Shown: positions 36,055 to 46,190, counted from the stretch's first letter. The stretch is 64,000 nt of DNA from Methylocystis heyeri (GCF_004802635.2 NZ_CP046052.1:4401001-4465000); one strand, 5' to 3'. The notes: a model not told the origin generated them from the letters alone. Numbers and translations are program-made.

Positions 36055-37932
36055 ATGTCGTCAAATCTCGTTCGTCTTGCCGATTACGTCGCGAGCTTCG
36101 TTGCGGGCCAGGGCGTGAAATGCGTGTTCCTGGTTCCCGGCGGCGGCTCAATGTATCTCGTCGACGCCTTCGGCTCCCGGCCTGATCTGACCTATGTCGC
36201 CAATCATCACGAGCAGGCGTCCTCGATCGCCGCGGAAGCCTATTCCCGCATCAACGGAAGGCTCGGCGTCGCTCTGGTGACGACGGGTCCGGGCGGCACC
36301 AACGCCGTCACCGGATGCGCGGGAGCGTGGATCGAGTCGGTTCCGCTCCTGATCATCTCCGGTCAGGTCAAGCGCGCCGACCTCATGGGAACGAGCGGCG
36401 TGCGCCAGATGGGCCCGCAGGAAGTCGACATCGTCTCCATCGTCGAGCCCATCACCAAATATGCCGCGACGGTGCTCGATCCCGCCGACATCAGGCTGCA
36501 TCTGGAGCGCGCGGTTCACGAGGCGACCACCGGCCGGCGCGGACCGTGCTGGGTCGACATTCCGCTCGACGTGCAGAACAGCATGATCGATCCGCAGGCG
36601 CTGCGAGGTTTCGAGGCGCCTGCGAGACCGGCGAGCCGCGCGACGCAACTCGCCGCCGATTGCGCCCGGGCCGTCGAGATGATCGCCGGCGCGGAGCGGC
36701 CTATCATCGTCGCGGGCCACGGCGTGAGGCTGGCGGAGGCGGCGCAGGAGTTCAAGCAGCTTTACGAAGCGCTCGGCGTTCCCGTGGCGACGACCTGGAA
36801 TGCGACAGATCTCATTCCCGCCGACCATCCCCTGAGCGTCGGCAAACCCGGAGTCGTCGCTCTGCGCGCGCCCAATTTCGCCGTGCAGAACGCGGATCTC
36901 GTCATCGCGATCGGGGCGCGTCTGGATAATGTCGTCACCGCGCATAACCCCGCAAAATTCGGGCGCCATGCGCAAAAGATCATGATCGACGTCGATCCGG
37001 CCGAGCTCAAGAAATTCGAGTGCGTCGACGGATTTTCGATGCTGGTCGAAGCCGACGCCAGGGAATTCATCCGGGCGGCGCTTCCTCTCGCTCAGGCGCT
37101 GCCGCCGCGCGACAGAAGGGCGTGGCTGGCCCGTTGCGCGGATTGGAAACGGCGCTATCCGATTAATGACGGCGAGCCTTTCCCGCAGAAAGGTCCGATC
37201 GGCCATTTTCATCTCACCCAAACGCTCTCGGATGAACTGCCGCCGAACTCCCTGCTCGTAACCGGCAGCTCCGGGCTTGCGGTCGAGTTCTTCTACACCG
37301 GCTTCCAGAACAAGGAGGGACAGCGCGTCTTTCTCACCTCAGGCCTCGGAGCGATGGGTTACGGACTGCCGGCCATGATCGGCGCCTATATGGCTTCCGA
37401 CCGCCGGCCCTTCGTCGGCATCGAGAGCGACGGCTCGCTGATGATGAACCTGCAGGAGATGCAGACCATCGCCAGCCTGCGCCTGCCCTTGCGCCTGTTC
37501 GTCGTCAACAACAACGGCTACGCCTCCATCCGCAACACGCAGAGAAACTATTTCGAAGGCCGCTATGTCGGCAGCGGACCGACCTCGAAACTCGAAATCC
37601 CTGATTTCGTCGAGCTCGCCAAGGTGTTCGGCTGGAGCGCCTTCCGCATCGAGGACGCCGCCGATCTGCGCGACGGCATTCAGCGCGCTCTCACGCATGA
37701 CGGACCTCTCCTCGTCGACGTGCGGGTCATGAACGACGAGGCTTTGTTCCCCAAATCGGCGGCGTTGCCGCAGGCCGACGGCTCGATGCGTTCCATGCCT
37801 CTCGAGGACATGTCGCCGCTGCTGCCACGCGACGAGTTCCGCGCCAATATGATCGTGCCGCTCGATCCGGCTTCGGAATCGGTTCCGGAACATCTCGTGA
37901 TCCGCCGCGAGAAAATTCGCGAAACGGCATGA
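36055..37932 (+). CDS. Thiamine-diphosphate-dependent enzyme (acetolactate synthase family)
   Basis: A 625-residue protein from MSSNLVRLADYVASF (36055). The catalytic Glu is in NHHEQASSIAAEAY, the FAD/middle domain region in AERPIIVAGHGVRL, and the TPP motif runs from ESDGSLMMN to NNNGY. It is longer than typical IlvB. Located among nucleotide-sugar genes, not amino-acid genes, so a YerE-like role (adding a two-carbon unit to a keto-sugar) or a sugar-acid decarboxylation is more likely than acetolactate synthesis; this is inference. Its stop overlaps the next start by ATGA. Confidence 0.85.
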   Translation: MSSNLVRLADYVASFVAGQGVKCVFLVPGGGSMYLVDAFGSRPDLTYVANHHEQASSIAAEAYSRINGRLGVALVTTGPGGTNAVTGCAGAWIESVPLLIISGQVKRADLMGTSGVRQMGPQEVDIVSIVEPITKYAATVLDPADIRLHLERAVHEATTGRRGPCWVDIPLDVQNSMIDPQALRGFEAPARPASRATQLAADCARAVEMIAGAERPIIVAGHGVRLAEAAQEFKQLYEALGVPVATTWNATDLIPADHPLSVGKPGVVALRAPNFAVQNADLVIAIGARLDNVVTAHNPAKFGRHAQKIMIDVDPAELKKFECVDGFSMLVEADAREFIRAALPLAQALPPRDRRAWLARCADWKRRYPINDGEPFPQKGPIGHFHLTQTLSDELPPNSLLVTGSSGLAVEFFYTGFQNKEGQRVFLTSGLGAMGYGLPAMIGAYMASDRRPFVGIESDGSLMMNLQEMQTIASLRLPLRLFVVNNNGYASIRNTQRNYFEGRYVGSGPTSKLEIPDFVELAKVFGWSAFRIEDAADLRDGIQRALTHDGPLLVDVRVMNDEALFPKSAALPQADGSMRSMPLEDMSPLLPRDEFRANMIVPLDPASESVPEHLVIRREKIRETA

Positions 37933-38978
37933 GCGAGACGATCGGCGGGATCGAGACCTCAGATCTCGATGAATCCGCGGCCCATTGCAGGCGGGCGCTC
38001 GCAAAATTGCATGGCGGGCGTCTGTTCCTCACCGGCGGCACCGGGTTCTTCGGGAGCTGGCTTCTGGCCGTGATCGCCCGCGCCCGCGCCGAATTCGACA
38101 TACGAGTTACGATGCTCACGCGTGATCCGGACGGCTTCAGGCGCAAGCGGCCCGATCTCGCGGGGCAGGCTTTCATAGAGCTGGTTCAGGGCGACATCCG
38201 CTCCTTCGAATATCCCGCAGGGCGCTTCTCCCACATTATCCACGCCGCCACCGACACCAGCGCGCAGGCGGACGCCGATAAGGCGACCTTGATCGACACG
38301 ATCGTGACGGGCACGAGGCGCGTGCTCGAATTTGCGGCTGCATCGCGGGCGGAACGTCTTCTTTATGTGAGCTCGGGCGCGATATACGGGCCGCAGCCCG
38401 CAGATACGGCTCGGCTGCCCGAAAGCTACAGTGGCGCTTGCGACCCTCTCGACCCTCGTTCCGCCTATGGCGAAGCCAAGCGCATGGCCGAGCAATTATG
38501 CGTCTGCTCCTACGCCGCAGGCGGGCCGGCGCCGATCGTCGCGCGCGCCTTTGCCTTTGTCGGACCGGGGTTGCCGCTCGATGGGCATTTTGCAATCGGG
38601 AATTTCATCAGGGACGCTGCGGCGGGGCGGAATATCACGGTTTCGGGAGACGGTTCGCCGACGCGCTCCTATCTCTATGCGGGCGATCTCGCCGCATGGC
38701 TGTTCGTCCTGCTCCTCGAAGGCGAAGCCGGGGCGGCCTATAATGTAGGGTCGGACAGAGCGGTTTCGATCGCTGAGCTCGCGCATGTCGTGGCGCGATT
38801 GTCTCCCCGCAAAAATGGGGTCGTCATAAAGGGGCAGGGCGCTAGCGGACCGCGGTCGCGCTATATTCCCTCGATCGAAAAGGCCCGCGGCCTCGGGCTC
38901 GATGTGTGGACGCCGCTGGACGAAGCCATCAGGCGAACCATGCGGCACGCACAAGACGGCCGTCAGCCGTTGTTATGA
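37929..38978 (+). CDS. NAD-dependent nucleotide-sugar epimerase/dehydratase (extended SDR)
   Basis: A 349-residue extended SDR: nucleotide motif TGGTGFFGSW at residues 36-45, catalytic serine in YVSSGAIYGP, and YGEAK for the Tyr-Lys pair. It probably acts on a CDP- or GDP-sugar at C3, C4 or C5. It overlaps the TPP gene by four bases and its end overlaps the next, opposite gene by six. Confidence 0.88.
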   Translation: MSETIGGIETSDLDESAAHCRRALAKLHGGRLFLTGGTGFFGSWLLAVIARARAEFDIRVTMLTRDPDGFRRKRPDLAGQAFIELVQGDIRSFEYPAGRFSHIIHAATDTSAQADADKATLIDTIVTGTRRVLEFAAASRAERLLYVSSGAIYGPQPADTARLPESYSGACDPLDPRSAYGEAKRMAEQLCVCSYAAGGPAPIVARAFAFVGPGLPLDGHFAIGNFIRDAAAGRNITVSGDGSPTRSYLYAGDLAAWLFVLLLEGEAGAAYNVGSDRAVSIAELAHVVARLSPRKNGVVIKGQGASGPRSRYIPSIEKARGLGLDVWTPLDEAIRRTMRHAQDGRQPLL

Positions 38979-39833
38979 CTCTCGCTTTGCTGCGATCGAG
39001 AATACATGGCTGTCCTTGCCGCCAGCCGTAATCAGATGCGATTTGCGCTGCAGGGTGCGCAGACCGACGTCGCTAAAAAGAGCATCCAGCGCCTTTGACG
39101 AGAAAAAGTTGATATGTTCGTGCCAATGGCGCTTGTGCTGGAGCCGCGCCGCGAGGTCTTCGTGCTCCCTGACGACATTCTCATGCGGGACCTCGAGATA
39201 GAGCACCGTCTCGGGTCGCATCGCACCCGCGATTTCGCGAAGCGCCTCGCGCGGATAAGAAACATGTTCCAGCACGTTCGAATAGACGAGCAAATCATAT
39301 TCGCCGCTCTTGGCTGTCGCAAGATCCACCGCGCGGGCGCCGGCGACCAGAGGGCGGTTTGAAATGTCGTAGACATCGTGCCGCGCCGCGCTTGAGCGAA
39401 ACGGCGTGTTGACTCCGGTGTCTCCGCCCCAATCCAGCACTCGGGGCATTTGCGGGAGATGAGGCCGCAGGAACGCCTCGATCAGAGCGAGGTATCCCGA
39501 TCCTTCGAGCAAAAGCGCGTTGCGCGCGGCATATCCCGGCTCGAAGCGGTCGCGCTGGGCGGTATAGTCTTCACCGCGATAGTCCCGATAAAGCGCGGCC
39601 ATTTCCTCGTCGTCGAAACGCATGTCGAGGAACAGCATGCCGCAATCGTCGCAGATGAGGGAATTGCAGATCGAATAAGCCATGCCGCTTTCGAGGTCGC
39701 GAAGACCCCATTCGGGACCGATATGCGCCGGGACCCAGTTGAAGATCCGATTGGCGATGAAGGGCATGAGAACCGCGGGGGAAGGGCTCAGGCGTGTTCC
39801 GTCGCATGCGATGCAGCGCTTGGCGATTTTCAT
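38973..39833 (-). CDS. SAM-dependent methyltransferase with N-terminal zinc-type motif
   Basis: A 286-residue protein. N-terminal CIACDG and CDDCGMLFLDMRF give a C-x2-C / C-x2-C zinc site as in sugar C-methyltransferases (TylCIII/NovU type). The Rossmann methyltransferase core follows: VLDWGGDTGVNTPF for the SAM loop, then DLLVYSNVLEHV. It probably C-methylates a deoxysugar. It runs opposite to the neighbouring epimerase. Confidence 0.82.
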   Translation of the reverse strand: MKIAKRCIACDGTRLSPSPAVLMPFIANRIFNWVPAHIGPEWGLRDLESGMAYSICNSLICDDCGMLFLDMRFDDEEMAALYRDYRGEDYTAQRDRFEPGYAARNALLLEGSGYLALIEAFLRPHLPQMPRVLDWGGDTGVNTPFRSSAARHDVYDISNRPLVAGARAVDLATAKSGEYDLLVYSNVLEHVSYPREALREIAGAMRPETVLYLEVPHENVVREHEDLAARLQHKRHWHEHINFFSSKALDALFSDVGLRTLQRKSHLITAGGKDSHVFSIAAKRES

Positions 39834-39971
39834 GGTCGATCCTGTAAGCGGCTCGTCTGCGTCCGTCGTCGTCGAAAGCTCCAGACCCGCGCCTTCTTAA
39901 CGTTAAGATATTTTTTTTTCCTTGCTTTGTAAGAATGTGACTCCATGAGCCCAAGCCGATCGGGAAAAACC

Positions 39972-40907
39972 ATGACCACCCTCAGCATCGTGACGCCTTG
40001 CTACAACGAAGAGGGGGGGATTGCGGAATGCTATGACGCGGTTCGCGAGGTCATGGCGTCCAAGCTCCCGGATCTGGATTACGAACATATCTTCATCGAC
40101 AATTGCTCGCTCGATCGAACGGTCGAAATCCTTCGCGGCATAGCGGCGCGCGACAAGCGGGTCAAAATAATCGTCAACGCGCGAAATTTCGGCGCGGCGC
40201 GGTCGTCCCATTACGGATTCTTGCAAGGACGCGGCGACGCCGTGGTTCCGGTTCTGGCGGATCTTCAAACGCCTCCGGCCTTGATTCCCGAAATGGTCGA
40301 ACTCTGGCGCAAGGGCGCCAAAGCGGTTATCGCGGTGCGGCGGGGGACGCCTGAAAAGGCCTTTTTGCGCTTTACCCGCTCGCTTTTCTATTTCCTGATG
40401 CGCAAATTCTCCCGCATCGAGCAGATCCCCAATTTCATGGGATATGGTCTCTACGATCGCCGCGTCGTGGACGCCATGCGCGAACTCAATGAGCCGGAGC
40501 CCTATTTTCGCGGCCTCGTGATGGAAGTCGGCTTCGAAAGGGCTGTCGTCGAATATGACCAGCCGCCGCGTCGGCATGGCCGCTCCAGCTATAATTTCTT
40601 CTCGCTGGCGGATTTCGCGCTTCTCGGCCTTTCCACCTATTCCCGCGCGCCATTGCGCTTGATGATCTTTCTCGGATTTTCCGTTTCCCTGCTGAGCTTC
40701 GTCGCCGGCGTGGTCTATCTCTTCATCAAGCTGCTCTTTTGGTACAGCGTGCCCGTGGGGGTGGCGCCGGTTCTCATCTCGATCTTTTTTCTGGGATCGA
40801 TCCAGCTTTTCGCGCTCGGGGTCCTCGGGGAATATATCGGCCTGCTGCTGAACTACTCCCGCCAGTTTCCGCTGGTGATCGAAAGGGAAAGAATTAATTT
40901 CGATTAG
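39972..40907 (+). CDS. Family 2 glycosyltransferase with two C-terminal membrane helices
   Basis: A 311-residue protein of the GtrB/ArnC/DPM type. MTTLSIVTPCYNEEGG is the GT-A start, VVPVLADLQTPP is the DxD-like region (here ADLQ), and the last 90 residues have two helices (LMIFLGFSVSLLSFVAGVVYLFIKLLF region and ISIFFLGSIQLFALGVLGEY region). It likely links a sugar to undecaprenyl phosphate at the inner membrane. An alternative start at 39945 lacks a ribosome site. Confidence 0.88.
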   Translation: MTTLSIVTPCYNEEGGIAECYDAVREVMASKLPDLDYEHIFIDNCSLDRTVEILRGIAARDKRVKIIVNARNFGAARSSHYGFLQGRGDAVVPVLADLQTPPALIPEMVELWRKGAKAVIAVRRGTPEKAFLRFTRSLFYFLMRKFSRIEQIPNFMGYGLYDRRVVDAMRELNEPEPYFRGLVMEVGFERAVVEYDQPPRRHGRSSYNFFSLADFALLGLSTYSRAPLRLMIFLGFSVSLLSFVAGVVYLFIKLLFWYSVPVGVAPVLISIFFLGSIQLFALGVLGEYIGLLLNYSRQFPLVIERERINFD

Positions 40908-40956
40908 ACGGCCGGCGGGCCGCGCGAGGCCGGGCTCGCTTTCCGCCCGCGTCGGT

Positions 40957-42345
40957 TCAACGCACGTTGTCGACCACGCCGCCGGGGTTCACCAGCAGGC
41001 TGCTGGCGGTTACGTCGTCGGCGCCGACGCCGATGATGCGGACGACGGCGCGCTGGCCCGAATTGGCGAGGGAGAGCCCGGTCGCGGTGCCGATCTGCGC
41101 CTCGGTGAACACCATGCCGGCGCCGGCCGCCAAGGTCCCCAGAAGGCCCGGCAGCGGGGGGCCGCCGGTGAATGGCTCGGCCACGGCATAAAGGGTCGCC
41201 GTCGTAGCGCTCTGGTTCGTGATCGAAACCAGCGAGCTATAGCCGGCGTCGGAGCCGGTGATGAAGGTCAGCCGCGGCGTCACTACGCCGCCGTCATAGC
41301 GGATATCCGAAGGATCGGCTGCGTATGCGGGACCGAAGCGCAGGGTCTTCGGCAGGCTGAAGCGTATGCTTCCGGCCGGGTTTTCGTCGAGGAGGCGCAC
41401 CCCGTCCGCGATCAGGCACACCCCATAGACCCGCTGCGGCAGGACGCCGGCGAAGATCAGGGATGTGGCGCTGACGGCGCCGATGATCGCGCCAGCCGGC
41501 GGGACGGTCGAGCAGGCGCTGTTGCCCGGATCGAGATAAGCGCCGGAGAGATGTCGAAAGGCGCCGCGCACCGTCAGGGTCGACGCGTCGTCGGGGCCGA
41601 CCGTGAAAGCCGATGCATCTGCGTTGAGCACATTGCCGGCGACGTGAAAGGAGACGCTCCCGAGATAGGCGGCGGCGGGGATCGTGCCGCCCGACGCCGT
41701 GAATTTGGCGCCGAGGGAGGGCCAGGTCACGTCGATCGAATTGTTCTGGGTCTGCAGCGTCAGTTCGACGCCGAGCGAGCTGCGGAACGCCGGAACGGTG
41801 ACAGGGACCGGGTCGTTTCGCGCCGGCATTGCGTTGCCGCTCGCCTGGAATGCGATGGCGAGAGGCTCGCTCGACTGCTGGGTGAGCGCAAAAGCGTTTT
41901 CAACGGTGAATACCGTGCCGGTGCTCCCCCCGGTCAAGACGAGCGGGGCGCCCGCAGGGATCGATCCGATCAAGCGGTAGGTGACGAAGCCCGATCCGGT
42001 TCCTCCGGAAACCACCATCCCGCCTTTTCCGACCTCGAGAACCCCGGTCACGATCGCCTTCAAGGCGGGAATCGAGCCAAAGGTGAAGCCCTGCGGCAGC
42101 GTCACCGTGAGATAGGTCCCATTTTCGAGCCCGGCGTCCGCGTAATAGGTCGCCCCGAGCCCGCCCGACACGCTCAACGCGCCGCCGGCGCTCTGGACGC
42201 CGATTGCGTTGTAAACCTGCACATTGGCCGCGCCATGCCCGGCCAGTGCGGGATGGTGAAAGCCGAGAAGCAGCTGCGCCGCCAGCAGATGGGTCCAGGA
42301 CAGGCGTCTCGCCAAATACACGATTCCCTCGTTTACCGTCGGCAT
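40957..42345 (-). CDS. Exported protein of unknown function
   Basis: A 462-residue protein rich in Gly, Ala, Ser, Thr and Val, with an N-terminal hydrophobic segment and an ALA-GHG signal cleavage near residue 36. The body looks all-beta (repeated strands ending in LTGGSTGTVFTVENAF, TLTVRGAFRHLSG), like a surface or matrix protein. Two cysteine pairs at most. No family recognised. It is opposite in direction to the flanking sugar genes. Confidence 0.65.
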   Translation of the reverse strand: MPTVNEGIVYLARRLSWTHLLAAQLLLGFHHPALAGHGAANVQVYNAIGVQSAGGALSVSGGLGATYYADAGLENGTYLTVTLPQGFTFGSIPALKAIVTGVLEVGKGGMVVSGGTGSGFVTYRLIGSIPAGAPLVLTGGSTGTVFTVENAFALTQQSSEPLAIAFQASGNAMPARNDPVPVTVPAFRSSLGVELTLQTQNNSIDVTWPSLGAKFTASGGTIPAAAYLGSVSFHVAGNVLNADASAFTVGPDDASTLTVRGAFRHLSGAYLDPGNSACSTVPPAGAIIGAVSATSLIFAGVLPQRVYGVCLIADGVRLLDENPAGSIRFSLPKTLRFGPAYAADPSDIRYDGGVVTPRLTFITGSDAGYSSLVSITNQSATTATLYAVAEPFTGGPPLPGLLGTLAAGAGMVFTEAQIGTATGLSLANSGQRAVVRIIGVGADDVTASSLLVNPGGVVDNVR

Positions 42346-42480
42346 GCGATGCGGAAAGCGCGCAAAGGCCGGCGAGCCTTACGTTTACCTCATCTTAGGC
42401 GCGACTTCATTAGACTTTTCGGGCGAGCGCGCGTCGTAATCCAAAGTCGACGGCAGGAATAGCAGAGGCCAGGGTTTTAT

Positions 42481-43824
42481 ATGCCGGGTGATAGTTTGAA
42501 GGACGCCGCGGCGTTGCGGGCCGAGATTCTCGAGCTCGTCGGCCGATACCATGCGGTGGCGCACGGGCGTAAGCCGTTCGATCGCGAAAGGCCCAGCGTT
42601 CCGGTGTCCGGCAGGATATACGGCGCCCGCGACATGCAGATGCTGGTCGACTCGGCGCTCGATTTCTGGCTGACCACGGGGCGCTTCAACGCCGAGTTCG
42701 AGGAGAAGCTCGCAGCGCGCATAGGGGTCAAGCATGCGCTGACCGTCAATTCAGGCTCCTCCGCCAATCTGGTGGCGTTCATGGCCCTCACTTCCCCGAG
42801 GCTCAAGGAGCGGCAATTGCGGCCGGGCGACGAGGTGATCACCTGCGCAACGGGATTTCCGACGACGGTGAACCCGATCCTTCAGGCCAATATGACGCCC
42901 GTCCTCGTCGATGTGGAGATCCCCACCTACAATATCAGCGTCGCCGCCATCGAAGAGGCGATAACGCCGCGCACCCGGGCGATAATGATCGCACATACCC
43001 TCGGCAATCCCTTCGCTGTCGAAGAGATCCGCGCGATCTGCGACCGGCATGGCTTGTTTCTGATCGAGGATTGCTGCGACGCGCTCGGCGCGACCTTCAA
43101 AGGGAAGCATGTCGGAACCTTCGGAGACATAGGAACGCTGAGTTTCTATCCAGCGCATCACATAACGACGGGAGAAGGCGGGGCCGTCTTCACCAACGAC
43201 AACAATCTCAATAAAATCATGGAGTCGCTGCGCGACTGGGGCCGCGACTGCTATTGCGGGCCGGGAGAGGACAACAGCTGCAACAAGAGATTCGGCTGGA
43301 CCCTCGGCGACCTGCCCAAAGGATATGACCACAAATACACCTATTCGCATCTCGGCTATAATCTGAAGATGACCGACATGCAGGCTGCGGTGGGCGTCGC
43401 GCAGCTCGAGCGGCTGGAGGAGTTCATCGCCGCAAGGCGCAGGAATTTCGAACGCCTTCGCAGCGGCCTTGCGGGATTGCAGGATATTTTCATCCTGCCC
43501 GAGGCGACCGCAGGCTCCGAACCCTCATGGTTCGGTTTCACGCTGACCTTGCGCGAGGGCGCCCCGATCGACCGTCATGGCCTGTTGCTCGAGCTGCAAT
43601 CCAGAAAAATCGGAACGCGGCTGCTCTTCGGCGGCAATCTGGCGCGACAGCCTTACATGAAGGGCCGGAACTTTCGCATAGTCGGAAGTCTGGAGAACGC
43701 GGATGCGGTGGTCGACCGGACGTTCTGGATCGGCGTTTATCCAGGGCTCGGCGATCAGGAAATCGACTACATGATCGAGGTCATCCAAAACTACTGCCGG
43801 CGCGAGAGCAAAATCGCGGTGTGA
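42481..43824 (+). CDS. rfbH: RfbH/DdhC-type CDP-6-deoxyhexulose 3-dehydrase (E1)
   Basis: A 447-residue DegT-fold enzyme that uses PMP to remove the C3 hydroxyl of CDP-4-keto-6-deoxyglucose on the way to 3,6-dideoxy sugars. The diagnostic histidine replaces the PLP lysine in [14 protein letters not shown] (His226/His227). Cysteines 257, 259 and 267 ([12 protein letters not shown]) lie where E1 holds its [2Fe-2S] cluster; I cannot identify the fourth ligand with certainty. The reductase partner (E3) and the CDP-glucose genes are not in this window. Confidence 0.92.
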   Translation: MPGDSLKDAAALRAEILELVGRYHAVAHGRKPFDRERPSVPVSGRIYGARDMQMLVDSALDFWLTTGRFNAEFEEKLAARIGVKHALTVNSGSSANLVAFMALTSPRLKERQLRPGDEVITCATGFPTTVNPILQANMTPVLVDVEIPTYNISVAAIEEAITPRTRAIMIAHTLGNPFAVEEIRAICDRHGLFLIEDCCDALGATFKGKHVGTFGDIGTLSFYPAHHITTGEGGAVFTNDNNLNKIMESLRDWGRDCYCGPGEDNSCNKRFGWTLGDLPKGYDHKYTYSHLGYNLKMTDMQAAVGVAQLERLEEFIAARRRNFERLRSGLAGLQDIFILPEATAGSEPSWFGFTLTLREGAPIDRHGLLLELQSRKIGTRLLFGGNLARQPYMKGRNFRIVGSLENADAVVDRTFWIGVYPGLGDQEIDYMIEVIQNYCRRESKIAV

Positions 43825-43951
43825 CAAAGCTTTGGATTCTCCGGACAAGGCGGGCGTCGCGCTGAAGCGTTCCAACCGGAAAATGGATTCGAAGCCCAGC
43901 CCTCTCGCCCGACGTTCTCTTGATTTTCGCCCGTATTTTGAAGGTCGCAAA

Positions 43952-45517
43952 ATGACAGTCTCGATGGCGTATACATCTTCACGCGTGAAGCCTTTGGCGT
44001 TGAGCAATCGTTCGATCGTCGTCTTCGTTTCGGTTCTTCTTTTCGCGCCGGCTCTTTTTTTTGCCGCTTATTTGAAGCTCGCGCCCGCACTCTCGCTGGC
44101 TGTCGGCTTCGCAGGCGGCCTGTACCTGATCGGCGCGACGCGGCTGCAGGCGGACCAGGGGTTTCTCGCCGCGCCCGCGAAATTGCGCGAGCTGGCTATC
44201 TGCACGGCGCTGGCCCTGGTCATCCTCGTCGTTGGGGGCGAAACCAATCTTTTTTACGCAACCTACGATTGGCGCATTCGCGACGCCGTTCTGGCCGATA
44301 TGGTGCAGAACGCTTTTCCGGTCAGATACTCGGTTGACGGCGTCGATTATACTTTGCGCGCTCCGCTCGGAATGTATGTGATTCCGAGTCTCATCGGCCG
44401 CGGCTTCGGGCTGCTGGCCGCCCATATCGCCTTGCTGACGCAGAACTCGCTTATTCTTGGCGGAATATTCTACTTCCTCAAAAACCTCGGCGACGGATGG
44501 AAGCGCCTCGCCGTCATGGTCTTGTTCGGGGGCCTGACCGTCATCGGAGTCGGCGTCGTCGTTACCTTTGTCCCGCGCTATAGCCTGCATCGCGTCTTCA
44601 TCGAGGGGCTCGACGCCTGGCATCCCTATTTCCAGTATTCCAGCAGCGTGGTGCAGTTTTTTTGGGTTCCCAATCACGCGCTGCCGGCATGGTGGTTGGC
44701 GGCTCTCGTCCTGTTGCAGACCAAGGGGGAAGTCGACACCGCCGTTATCGGAGTTTCCGTCGCCGGCGCGATGTTCTGGTCGCCGCTCGCGATCCTTCCG
44801 GCGGTCGTATGGCTGCTTTATCTCGCGGCGACGGATTGGCGGGCCCATCTTCTTTCGTCGCGGACCTGGTGGGGGGTCGTCGTCGCCGCCTGTTTCCTGC
44901 CCGTGGCGGTCTATATGACCATCGCCTCTTCCACCATCGCTCACGGCATCATGGCGGAGCAGCCCAATTTTGTCGCTCTCTACCTCTTCTTCATTGCGGT
45001 GCAGCTTCCATGCCTGTTGTTCCTTTATCTCAACCGCAAACTGCTTTCAAAGCAGGATCGCAGCATCTTCGCGGTGAACGCCCTGATTCTGCTCTGCCTT
45101 CCGTTCTTCGGCTTTGGCCCGGTGAACGACCTCGTGATGCGCGGCTCGATAACGTCGCTGACCTTGATCGCTTTCGTTTTCGCTTCGACGCTGTTTAAAT
45201 CTGAGCTTTCCAGAACCGCCAGAATCTGCGGCTGGATTCTCGTCGTGCTGGGCTCGGGCTCGGCGTTGGACGAGGTTGTGCGCAATTTCAGCCAGCCGCG
45301 CTACGACTTCAGCGATTGCTCTATCATGGAGGCCGTTTCCGCGCTGGGCGGGGGCAATGCGATTCCCACCAATTACCTCGTGGACAGCGCGCAAATTCCC
45401 GACTGGCTGGCTAGTGAAGGAAGCGCTCCGCGCTCGGCGCGACTGCGTCGGTGCTGGTCGGATTACGACCACCATAAAGATGGCTTGCCCGCACCCGCAG
45501 CTCCGGAAACCCGCTGA
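43952..45517 (+). CDS. Polytopic membrane protein of unknown function
   Basis: A 521-residue protein from MTVSMAYTSSRV (43952), behind GAAGG. About ten or eleven membrane helices are visible, starting VVFVSVLLFAPALFFAAYLKL. A large loop follows helix 3 (FYATYDWRIRDAVLADMVQNAFPVRYSVDG in outline), which suggests a GT-C-type or O-antigen-related membrane enzyme. Not assigned to a family. It lies 127 bases after rfbH in the same direction. Confidence 0.65.
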   Translation: MTVSMAYTSSRVKPLALSNRSIVVFVSVLLFAPALFFAAYLKLAPALSLAVGFAGGLYLIGATRLQADQGFLAAPAKLRELAICTALALVILVVGGETNLFYATYDWRIRDAVLADMVQNAFPVRYSVDGVDYTLRAPLGMYVIPSLIGRGFGLLAAHIALLTQNSLILGGIFYFLKNLGDGWKRLAVMVLFGGLTVIGVGVVVTFVPRYSLHRVFIEGLDAWHPYFQYSSSVVQFFWVPNHALPAWWLAALVLLQTKGEVDTAVIGVSVAGAMFWSPLAILPAVVWLLYLAATDWRAHLLSSRTWWGVVVAACFLPVAVYMTIASSTIAHGIMAEQPNFVALYLFFIAVQLPCLLFLYLNRKLLSKQDRSIFAVNALILLCLPFFGFGPVNDLVMRGSITSLTLIAFVFASTLFKSELSRTARICGWILVVLGSGSALDEVVRNFSQPRYDFSDCSIMEAVSALGGGNAIPTNYLVDSAQIPDWLASEGSAPRSARLRRCWSDYDHHKDGLPAPAAPETR

Positions 45518-45524
45518 CGCGCTT

Positions 45525-46190
45525 TCACCACTCGATCGGCGTTTCGCCATGGGCGGCGAGCCAGGCGTTGGCTTTGGAAAAATGCCGGCAACCGAAAAAG
45601 CGCTGCGCCGAAAGCGGCGAAGGATGGGCGGATTCGAGGACCAGATGCCTGGAACGGTCGATGCTCGCGCCCTTTCGCCGCGCGTAATTGCCCCAAAGCA
45701 TGAAGACGAGGCCCTCGCGTTCGGCGTTCAGGACTCGGACGGCCGCGTCGGTGAACTGCTCCCAGCCCTTGCCCTGATGCGAGCCGGCCAGGCCTTCGCG
45801 CACGGTCAAGGTCGCATTGAGCAGCAGCACGCCCTGCCGCGCCCAGCGGGAAAGATCAGGATCGCGTGACGCCGGGTGCCCGAGATCGCTTTCGATCTCC
45901 TTGAAGATGTTTTGAAGCGAGGGCGGGGCGGGGATATCGGGATTAACCGCAAAGCATAGCCCATTGGCCTGCCCGGCGCCGTGATAGGGGTCCTGGCCCA
46001 GGATGACGACCTTGACCTTGTCGAAGGGGCATTCGTCGAAGGCGCGGAAGATGCTCGCGGCGGGAGGGAAAATCCTGTGCGACGCGTATTCGTCGCGCAC
46101 GAAGCTTCGCAGCGCAGCAAAATAGGGCTGCTCAAACTCTGCGCCAAGGCGCTGGCTCCAGCTCGGGTCGATGCGTACCGGCTTGCTCAT
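45525..46190 (-). CDS. ung: Uracil-DNA glycosylase, family 1
   Basis: A 221-residue UNG with the catalytic water-activating motif ILGQDPYHGAGQANG, the uracil-binding LLLNATLTVREG, and the HPSPLSAQRFFG leucine-loop motif. It removes uracil from DNA. It ends 7 bases from the opposite membrane-protein gene and lies directly downstream of tolB, where pal is usually found. Confidence 0.97.
   Translation of the reverse strand: MSKPVRIDPSWSQRLGAEFEQPYFAALRSFVRDEYASHRIFPPAASIFRAFDECPFDKVKVVILGQDPYHGAGQANGLCFAVNPDIPAPPSLQNIFKEIESDLGHPASRDPDLSRWARQGVLLLNATLTVREGLAGSHQGKGWEQFTDAAVRVLNAEREGLVFMLWGNYARRKGASIDRSRHLVLESAHPSPLSAQRFFGCRHFSKANAWLAAHGETPIEW

Noticed and set aside
42481-43824. Reading the RfbH histidine as a broken aminotransferase
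   Set aside because: Histidine at the lysine site, with the nearby cysteines, is the normal state of E1-type 3-dehydrases, unlike the glycine in the nif-linked protein at 24162.
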